Positions 56,166-64,000 of a stretch of DNA of 64,000 bases are shown piece by piece; position 1 is the stretch's first letter; each line of letters begins with the position of its first letter. The notes below the pieces were generated by a model that had not been told where the DNA came from, searched no databases, and was given only the letters and a program-made list of their open reading frames with translations. The stretch comes from Centroberyx gerrardi (lineage: Eukaryota > Chordata > Actinopteri > Beryciformes > Berycidae), in NCBI RefSeq assembly GCF_048128805.1, contig NC_136002.1:29874152-29938151 (forward strand), given 5' to 3'. The position numbers were made by a program, and so were the translations under genes.

Positions 56166-56200
<35 letters not shown>
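55985..56200. repeat. (CT)n runs flanking a dispersed repeat
   Basis: CT runs 55983-56015 and 56172-56197 flank CGTACTTCATTGGCACAG, related to 3898-4075. Confidence 0.75.
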
Positions 56201-56205
<5 letters not shown>

Positions 56206-56833
56206 GCCCCCCCGCCCACTCTCCCCAACTCCCCCTGCCTCTCCCTCTTATCAGTGTCCGTCCCGGCCAACCCCCACCCACCCCACCTGTAGCGCCAGGC
56301 CACATCGCCGCTGTTACTCATTAACCAGGACTTCCTTTTATCCAGCCCAGACAACCCCCAGGTCACTGCCCGACCCACAGCGCTCGCTTTCAGATGGAGC
56401 TTACCACTGTAACACTGATATAATGATCAAAAACACAATTAAACAGGGAAATAGTGATCTCCAATTAGAAATGAACAGGACTTTTATGTCTAAAAATGTA
56501 AAACTCAGCTCTCTTCCTACTTCCCTGCTTATTGATACTGACCTACAGTTCTCTACAGTTGTAATTTCTGCTTTCTCCACACTGCCACAGCTAGCAGTAC
56601 AGGATTAATGCACCTGCCTAATGGTTTTTGTGGAGTATTGTTGACTCACTCTTGGCTTGGTGTGTGATATCAGTGACTTTAATTTCTTTTCTTTTTTTTT
56701 TACTGCAGGGGTTGAGGAAAAAGTGGAAATGCAAAGAAAAATGATGATAGGATTAAAACTTGGTTTGTGGTCCCCTCCTTATTGATAATAAGATAGAAGC
56801 GGGAGAGGTGTGTGTTGAGGGGCAGAGAGAGAA

Positions 56834-56837
<4 letters not shown>

Positions 56838-56872
<35 letters not shown>
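56838..56872. repeat. (GA)n microsatellite
   Basis: GA run of about 33 bases. Confidence 0.85.
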
Positions 56873-56876
<4 letters not shown>

Positions 56877-56959
56877 AACACACACAATGGTATTATTACA
56901 ATGTCTGATATGCTCGTTCTGGCTTTTGAATTATTTGTGTATAACCCAAATTCATAACA

Positions 56960-59640
56960 ATATTATAGATACTGGTGATTATGTACTTTTGTACGGTAAA
57001 TCTTTTCAAACCAAATAATTTATTATCTAAGTATGGTTTGATTGTATAAGCTGGTTTTGAAAAGTGCATTTTGAAAACTGCTTTGGCCAAACTGTTTCTG
57101 ATACACAGTCAGGCCGATAAAGTCACTGAATGTGACTGTAGGTAGGTAGTGAGAATAGAGTCAAGGGGGAAAGAAAGTTTTTAAAGGTAAGGTGGGGGAG
57201 AGAGAGGGTACATGATTTAGGAGAGGGGGGCTGGATAGTGGACCTTGGCCCGAAGGTATGGGAGCGCAGTTCCCTTACTAGCTTTGTTCGCCAACACTGG
57301 GGTTTTGAATTTGATATGAACAGAGAGCCGGCCTTTCTGTCTAGACAGATAGGAAGGAATAGTTTGCTCGGTGCAGAAAGGTTCATAGCCTACATTAGAT
57401 TGTAGCTGCATAGACAGACAGGTGGTAGGTAGGTAGGAGGGGCAGATATGAGCAGCAGGCAGGAAGGTAAGGAGGTGAACAGGTGTTTTGGTATGTTGCT
57501 AGCTATAGAGGCTTTGCAGTTGTGTCACAAATCTCCTAGCAACCATGTTTGGTGCCATCAGGTCTATAGTGGAGAACTGGCTGTGCAGAAATAATGTGAA
57601 ACAGGGCAAGAAAAAGAGAAATACTGGAAAATGATTCTTCTGGTGTGGGAGTAGGTCAATTCAGTAATGTTATACGTGAACACTGAACAGTGTGATAAGG
57701 TGGATTTAAATGTAAACTGTCTTGTCTTTAGCCCTAGTCTCTACTCCAAAACACTCTGAGTTGTAGCTCGAGAAGAGTCAGCTCAGTTAACCTGAACAAA
57801 CTGTTAGCTAGCTTAAATTAGTAAAACATTTTGTTTGGTACGGTATTGTAATATTATACTATGATGCTTGTACGCATGTGAGATGAATTCCCCGCCCATA
57901 TGCATTTCCACTTTAGCTTCTACAGGCTGGAATAACGTGCAGTATCTTCCTTCCGTCTCCATTATCTTTGTCTGTTGCTCAAGAGTTGAGGACCTCCAAT
58001 ATGGCCGCCAGAAGCCCTCTGTTATAGATGTTCTTGTAGGTAGTTAGGTGTGCAGTGGTGTGCATTGTGCTGTGAACAGATGCCACTTTAGATAAAGGCC
58101 CTCCCTCCATTACTGCCAATCAGGATGACTGTCGACTGAAGTCTGTTTGATGTCGATGAGGATTGGCTCGACTAGAAGTGATTAGAGCTCCGTCCAAAAT
58201 AACCACCAATTTGCTATATTGTCTTAACATTGTTCTTTTTCATTTTCAATCCATTTATAAACTGAGAACATTGTACGTACATAGCTAGATCAGTGCTTTT
58301 ACAGTTGATAAAAGGGGACAATTAATATCATTTATTGCTCTGATGGTCCAGCATCTTTTACTCTTAATGTATTACAGCAGCTAAAATAAAGTCTGTGAGT
58401 GGCATGTAGGTTCAACGTCTCAAGTTGATAAGATTTGGTATGAGTTTCTGCTAAATGCCTAAAAGATAAAGAAAAATGTTAATATAAAGAACGTGGCCAA
58501 GGGCAGGAGGCAGGTTGACGAATCATTAATGCAGCAGGTATGCCCCGTGTTGTTATCAGCTGGCAGGGAGCCAGGCCCAAGCTGAAAAAGAAAAAAAAAG
58601 AAAAAAATGGCTTATCAGTCCAGGTCGGCCCTGCTCCAGACAGCCCGGGCCTTGAGACCTGAGAATGAACCAGGGAAAATCTGCACTCGTTTTGAAACAC
58701 TGAAATTTATGTTGAGAAACAGTTCGACTACTTAACAGTCACCAGACCACCTATCTGCTGGGGAAGGGGAAGAGCTGGGGGGTGAAGAGGAATAGCACCC
58801 CTCTTGTGAAGAAGTTGTTAAGAAGTGTTAGTGTTAGTGTTAGTGAATCATGGGATGAGTGGGAATACTCTTAATATATAGACAGAAATGCAGCCTGGTT
58901 TGTTTATTCCTCAAGCATCTGAAGCCAGTTTTCATCTGTCACATTCTGTGTCCCATACAGAGATTTTTTGTCAGCTTTGCCAGTCAGAATTAACATAACA
59001 CTCGCATCAAGCTTGTAGTCAGGTCAGCCAATCAAAAGTAATTTATTAATACTTGAATCAATCCCAGTTCAGCTGCCTTGGTCCAAGATGGTCTTGTTTT
59101 AGTGAATTATGGGCTACTGCCAAATTTGAGAGACATTTCGAATATGTAATTGTGTCAATGAAAGGTAAACAACAACAAGGTGAAATCTATCTAGAAGATG
59201 CCGTCTGCATAAAAACAAAGAATAGAGCAACCAGCGAGCCCTCCCTGGTTTAGGGGAAACCTTGCCTTGACATTTTGAATTTTTACCTGAAATTTGTAAA
59301 AAAGGGAAAACATCTGCCCACCAGTCTTCTTAACTGGTGTTTATTAGCACTGGTAGCAGTCCAGTATCAGTCCTGTTAAAACAAGATGCTGCCAGTGTCC
59401 CTCACAGAAACCACCTGTCAGATTTTTTAACTGTAAATGATTGCCGGTGTCGTCCTGCATGTTTAGAAAATGTTTCTCAACGATGACGCAAACCTCCATG
59501 TTTTGAAAAACGTGCGCCGGCCAGGTGTTTCTCTCCATTCTCGAGTTTTCTGGTCTCCTTTCCAAAAAAGTTGACTTTTTGGAGATACGAGGTTTCTGCA
59601 TAACACTGCTGATGTTTTGTCCCTGTTAACTGTGAAGTAT
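56960..59640. other. Non-coding stretch with a possible conserved element
   Basis: No exon chain found. The segment 58490-58640 (AGGTTGACGAATCATTAATG, GTTATCAGCTGGCAGGGAGC) is GC-balanced and complex, unlike the neighbouring AT-rich DNA, and has the look of conserved non-coding sequence. This is an impression only. Confidence 0.3.
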
Positions 59641-59651
59641 GTGTGTGCTTT

Positions 59652-59655
<4 letters not shown>

Positions 59656-59696
<41 letters not shown>

Positions 59697-59802
59697 GTGT
59701 ATGAGCGACAGGTGGCCTTTTCAGAGCTTGTGTGTCTGTGTGTAAAATGATGTAAGGTTTTGGTCTTCGTCTTGGGTCATATAGGAAACCCCCCCTCGCC
59801 AC

Positions 59803-59849
<47 letters not shown>

Positions 59850-59976
59850 ACCTAGCCCCCCCCCATTCTTCTTTCCCCCACCTCCCTCCCTCTTCTCTCA
59901 CCCTTGTCGATCAAACAAGGGTGGGGTTGGGGCAGGGTCACTCTGAGGCTTCAAGCTGATCCCATCAAAACCCATC

Positions 59977-60019
<43 letters not shown>

Positions 60020-60120
60020 CAGTAGTAAAAACCTGAAAGAACCCCCCCCACTCCTCCTCTTTCTCCTCCATAAACCCTCCCACTTACCCAGAACCCTCCC
60101 AGGACACCCAGGTGTAGCCC

Positions 60121-60171
<51 letters not shown>

Positions 60172-60311
60172 TAATTAGGGTAAAAATCTCCCATCGAGCG
60201 TTGTGTGTTTATGAGTGTGTTTTCATGCCTGCATATGTGTGGGGCTCTATCTCACTGTGTGTGTGTATGTTTCTCGCTCTCTTGCTCTGTGTGTGTGTGT
60301 ATGTGTGTGTA

Positions 60312-60349
<38 letters not shown>

Positions 60350-60569
60350 CTGAAACCCCCGGCCCTCCATTGACAGATAGAGCCGGAGCTATTAGCTCAG
60401 TGCCAGGTGAGTCTGTGAGTAAATAGAGCAGACAATAGCTCGACCCATCTCCCCTCTCCTCCTCTCCTCCCTCGCTCCTCCTGTCAGCCCGTCTCTGTCA
60501 AAGCCGCCCATTGTTCTACACTGGCTGTGTGTGTGAGTGATCTAACTGAGGCTATACCCCCTGTATACA

Positions 60570-60604
<35 letters not shown>
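59656..60604. repeat. Dense CA/GT cluster with 30-C run
   Basis: (GT)n 59656-59692; poly-C 59806-59835 followed by (AC)n; (GT)n 59980-60014; (CA)n 60122-60170; GT-rich 60258-60350; (CA)n 60571-60602. The orientation of CA and GT alternates. Confidence 0.9.
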
Positions 60605-60605
<1 letters not shown>

Positions 60606-61538
60606 CACACACAACTACTCACATACAGACCAGTCCGTGTACATGTGTGCATTCAACTGCCAGTCTCTTCATGAAATGCAAGATAGACGCATGATGAGGG
60701 CTATTAAAGATAAAGTTTTCATGTTTCAAATCATCTAATATCTATATTTCCACCGAAATTTCACTCCATCATGAGATATATCACGCCATTTGAAAACACT
60801 TTTACAAAATGATTCATAGCAGAAAATTAAGACAAATTCTGCTGCTTTTTAAAGGATAGTTGGTAACTTAAGGCATTGGTTTGGAATGATAACACCTTTA
60901 GGGAGGGCATCTTTTATATTTTACAGATACTGAACGATGGATACAAAGCAATCTGGATCGAGTCAATTCAAGAAGCCTCTTATACAAAACAACAGCTGTC
61001 AGTCAGGTGTTTTACATTCTGTTTTCTAGCACTGCCATAAAGAACACATATACTTTAATGACAGAGGGACAGGCTCTCTCACCCTCTATTACTGTAAATA
61101 TAAAGTAACTCATCAGGCAATATATTGAGTTGGTTTTATTTGGCAAAAGACCACTGACAAATATCTGATTGATATTAAAAATGTCAAGGATGAACACAAA
61201 CTTTCATGGACTTATCTCCATTGTGGGCTTCACTTGAACTGGCATTGGTGTTCACTGGTTCTCAGACATAAATACATGAGGAATATGTACAATAAATCCG
61301 CGTGTATCAACAAACTTGGCATCATGAAGGCGCTCGGGGCACAGAGCAACACCTCCGAGGACTGTAATCGTCGCAACAATACTGAAACAATGCAAGTTGG
61401 GCAGCTGATAAGGTTTTCTATGGGAGCTCGCTGACTGGTTAGGACAGAGGAGAGAACATCATCCCCGCCTCAACGGCCCCTCCTCAGCCGGCCTCCACCA
61501 TATTGTGCAAACACACCATGTAAACAGCTGGGAAGAGC

Positions 61539-61539
61539 C

Positions 61540-61579
<40 letters not shown>

Positions 61580-61770
61580 AGGGAGAGAGAGGGGGAAAGA
61601 AAGAGGGAGAGCGAGAACGTCGGGGAAAACTAAAGTCATAAAGCAAGACAAAAAGAAAGTGGGAAAGAAAGAATATGGGAAAGAAAGAAAGAATGTGGGA
61701 AAGAGAAAGAAGGGAAGAGAGAAAGAAAGAGAGAAAGAAAGGAATACAGACCATCAGAGAAAGAGAGATA
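61539..61770. repeat. (GT)n then ~200-bp polypurine tract
   Basis: GT run 61539-61564 leads into nearly pure A/G sequence (GAGAGA, GGGAAAGAAAGA, AAGAAAGAAAG) to about 61770, with few pyrimidines. Confidence 0.85.
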
Positions 61771-61959
61771 CCAAGGTAGAAATACAGAGGCCTTTGTCTC
61801 TCTTATCCTCTCCTCATAGGTGTCCCACACTTTAACCCCATGACTTCTTCACCTCTCAAACCCCCAATCACTCTCTACCCCCCCCCCCCCCCCTCCTCCT
61901 CCACACCCTTCCCCATTCATCCCTCCATCTCGGCATCCCCTCCGCCCTGCGCTCCATCC

Positions 61960-62125
61960 CAGTGCAAACACTCCTCAGCGCTGCGGGAAACAAAGCACGG
62001 ATGAATAATGGGAGTGAAATGTCACCGTTTCATCATGGCTGCCGCCTCCTCCCCTCGCCCCGCCAGGGCCGAGCCCCGCGGTTAAACATTAACCAGCCGG
62101 CACAGCACCTGAACCGGGCTGGAAC
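61960..62125. other. GC-rich, complex non-coding segment
   Basis: GCTGCGGGAAACAAAGCACG, ATGAATAATGGGAG and GCGGTTAAACATTAACCAGC form a GC-balanced, non-repetitive island between simple repeats. No exon. Possibly a conserved regulatory element. Confidence 0.3.
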
Positions 62126-62193
62126 AATGAACAGAGAGAGAGAGAGAGGGAGGGAGGGAGGGAGAGGTGAGAGAGTGATCGAAAAGAAAATAT

Positions 62194-62525
62194 TTAAAGC
62201 CGCACTAGCAAGGTTTTTATGTAAAATCATAACAGTCATTATCAGTCTAATTCACAGCAGAGAAGAGTGTCCCATCCCCGCTAACTCAGACCAAAAATGT
62301 ATTTCTGCATACAGATAGTGATAAGTCGAAACTCAGAGTGGAAATCCTCAAGTTCCTCATTGTACTTTTCATTTTTTTCATTTTGGACTCATCTTTGTTG
62401 CTAAGCGCTCATTGCTGTGGCGTTTCTGCACTGAGATCACCTGTCAATCAAACAGTGTGGGGGCGGGACTGTGGCGTCTTTTTCCGTGGTGTTTCTGGAT
62501 TTTTGGGGATTTTCTTCCAAAATCT
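62194..62525. mobile_element. TTAA-type repeat (family D-related)
   Basis: TTTAAAGCCGCACTAGCAAGG, then TTTTTATGTAAAAT, matches the termini of family D. TTTCTGCACTGAGATCACC and CAAACAGTGTGGGGGCGGG match the inverted fragment at 34790-35030. Confidence 0.5.
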
Positions 62526-62526
62526 A

Positions 62527-63138
62527 GATGGTTCTATCTATTAGCTGTTCCAAAACAAAAGGTTCCTATTTTGGCTGTTCCAAATTTAGATTGAAAACAA
62601 AACATTCCTATATTGGCTGTTCCAATGTCTAGATTAAAACAAAAGGTTCCTATTGGCTGTTCCAATGTCAAGATTAAAAACTAAAGTTCCTATATTGGCT
62701 GTTCCAATGTCAAGATTAAAAACAAAAGGTTCCTATTGGCTGCTCCAATGTCGAGATTAAAAACAAAAGGTTCCTATTGGCTGCTCCAATGTCTAGATTA
62801 AAAGCAAAAGGTTCCTATTGGCTGCTCCAATGTCTAGATTAAAAGCAAAAGGTTCCTATTGGCTGCTCCAATGTCTAGATTAAAAGCAAAAGGTTCCTAT
62901 TGGCTGCTCCAATGTCTAGATTAAAAACAAAAGGTTCCTATTGGCTGCTCCAATGTCTAGATTAAAAACAAAAGGTTCCTATTGGCTGTTCCAATGTCTA
63001 GATTAAAAACAAAAGGTTCCTATTGGCTGTTCCAATGTCTAGATTAAAAGCAAAAGGTTCCTATTGGCTGTTCCAATGTCTAGATTAAAAGCAAAAGGTT
63101 CCTATTGGCTATTTCAAAGTCTAGATTAAAAAGAAAAG
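62527..63138. repeat. 41-bp minisatellite, about 15 copies
   Basis: Each unit reads GGTTCCTATTGGCTGCTCCA, then ATGTCTAGATTAAAAGCAAAA, with C/T and A/G variants. Copies 6-14 are almost identical with period 41 (TTCC at 62771, 62812, 62853 and so on). The first few and the last are diverged. Each unit contains ATTGG-CTGYT-CCAAT. Confidence 0.92.
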
Positions 63139-63284
63139 TCAAAAATAGTGTTAAGATATGACAGGAAAGATGGGGTCTTTAAAAGATTACTTGAAAGATT
63201 ACTCTCTCTACTCTCCCTAACTCTCAACCTTTTTGTTCGTCTTTTTTCTCCCTTAGACGCAAACTCCTGCCTGTCTCCCTCCAC

Positions 63285-63350
63285 CTCTCTCTCTCACTCT
63301 CCCTCTCTCTCTCCCCCTCTCTCTCTCTCTCTCTCTCCCTCCCTCGCTCG
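63285..63350. repeat. (CT)n microsatellite
   Basis: CT run with CCC interruptions. Confidence 0.85.
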
Positions 63351-63394
63351 GCCTCTAGGTGGAAAGAGGAGCTAACACTGGTACCTTTGTACAG

Positions 63395-63560
63395 CGAACA
63401 TGCCAGATGAGACTAAAATTAAATGCACTTTAATTGCAGCTTATGCTCCGGTATGTGCAAGAGGTGAGAGGGATTTAGGGAGAGGAAATGATATTTTGGG
63501 CCGTGTGATTCGGCGATGACGAGCTGTTGCTGTTAAATGAGAGAGAGAAATAATCAAGGT
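63395..63560. other. Complex non-coding segment with homeodomain-like cores
   Basis: ATTAAATGCACTTTAATTGC has two TAAT/ATTA cores, followed by GCTTATGCTCCGG and TTCGGCGATGACGAGCTG. It is non-repetitive and non-coding. A candidate conserved element, no more. Confidence 0.25.
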
Positions 63561-63834
63561 GACATTTCAGCTAATCCAAACTCTCTCTCTGGGCTTCCCT
63601 CTCAGAAGGAGGAATGAAGTGGATCTGTGTACGGCAGAGCGCTGCTGGAAAAAACGAAATAAGATGGTTTAGGACTATGAGAGTATGTCCCAGAAAATGT
63701 GCATATCTAACTCTTAAATATATTTACTACTCCTTGTTTTGGTGCCTTTTGTACACTCTGTTTAGAATAGTTTATAGAGAAATAAATTATGCTTTAACTT
63801 TAATCCTTTAATCCTAGTGAAATTAAACTATCCT

Positions 63835-63903
63835 CCTTTTGCTGGGGAATCCCCCTGCAAGGACCCCGAGAGGTCCCCGGACCCCAGTTTGAGAACCACA
63901 GCT
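63835..63903 (-). mobile_element. hAT-like element end (copy 4, inverted)
   Basis: On the minus strand GTGGTTCTCAAACTGGGG followed by TCCGGGGACCTC is the same terminus as at 18776. The rest of the element is toward lower coordinates or lost. Confidence 0.6.
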
Positions 63904-64000
63904 TTAACGGGACAAAATGAATCAAAATCACCCAAAACAAAACAATGTTTTTCAGGGATTACAGGATAATTTTTTCAGCAGTACTCATCTTTGTTACTCT

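Noticed and set aside
62527..63138. CRISPR-like array
   Set aside because: The units are contiguous 41-bp tandem copies with no unique spacers, in an animal genome.

Overview
The window is animal nuclear DNA, most likely from a ray-finned (teleost) fish. Genes are split by short GT-AG introns. Long CA/GT, GA/CT, TTA and other simple repeats are dense. Remnants of fish-typical transposons (Tc1-like, hAT-like, L2-type LINE, tRNA-like SINEs, TTAA-flanked inverted-repeat elements) fill most non-coding space. Nothing indicates bacterial, organellar or viral DNA.

Two protein-coding genes can be assembled exon by exon, with every reading-frame junction consistent. Gene 1 (+ strand, 17440-26234, six coding exons, 794 aa) is hipk4, a homeodomain-interacting-protein-kinase family kinase with all catalytic motifs and a long Ser/Gln/Pro/His-rich tail. 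Gene 2 (- strand, coding 38299 down to 28830, eleven coding exons plus a probable non-coding first exon near 42347-42560, 488 aa) is pld3, a type II membrane lysosomal phospholipase-D-family nuclease with two HKD motifs. They lie tail to tail, 2.6 kb apart, as HIPK4 and PLD3 do in human; this shared synteny supports both names.

Layout. 1-17.4 kb: no recognisable coding gene; inverted-repeat elements, a compound GA/CA minisatellite between two GC-rich blocks (a possible promoter or 5' exon area near 2.0-3.2 kb), a Tc1 relic with a nested insertion, a TTAA-flanked inverted-repeat element, SINE/LINE tails and many microsatellites. 17.4-26.3 kb: hipk4, with two LINE fragments in intron 1. 26.3-28.8 kb: convergent intergenic space. 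28.8-42.6 kb: pld3 and its candidate promoter. 42.6-64 kb: no coding gene seen; an ATTCT pentanucleotide array, nested hAT/MITE elements, a TGAC higher-order repeat, a minisatellite split by a SINE, a CTA/CTG triplet array, G-rich and purine-rich tracts, and a 41-bp minisatellite with paired CCAAT boxes.

No new multi-gene system is visible. The most distinctive signals are places where simple repeats touch splice sites. The pld3 exon carrying the first catalytic HKD motif sits between complementary GU and AC tracts. hipk4 exon 4 has its donor inside a (GT)n run, followed by an intron made almost wholly of repeat and a ~265-nt polypyrimidine tract. pld3 exon 8 has a 21-G run just after its donor. 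The kinase domain also carries a 12-glycine insert.
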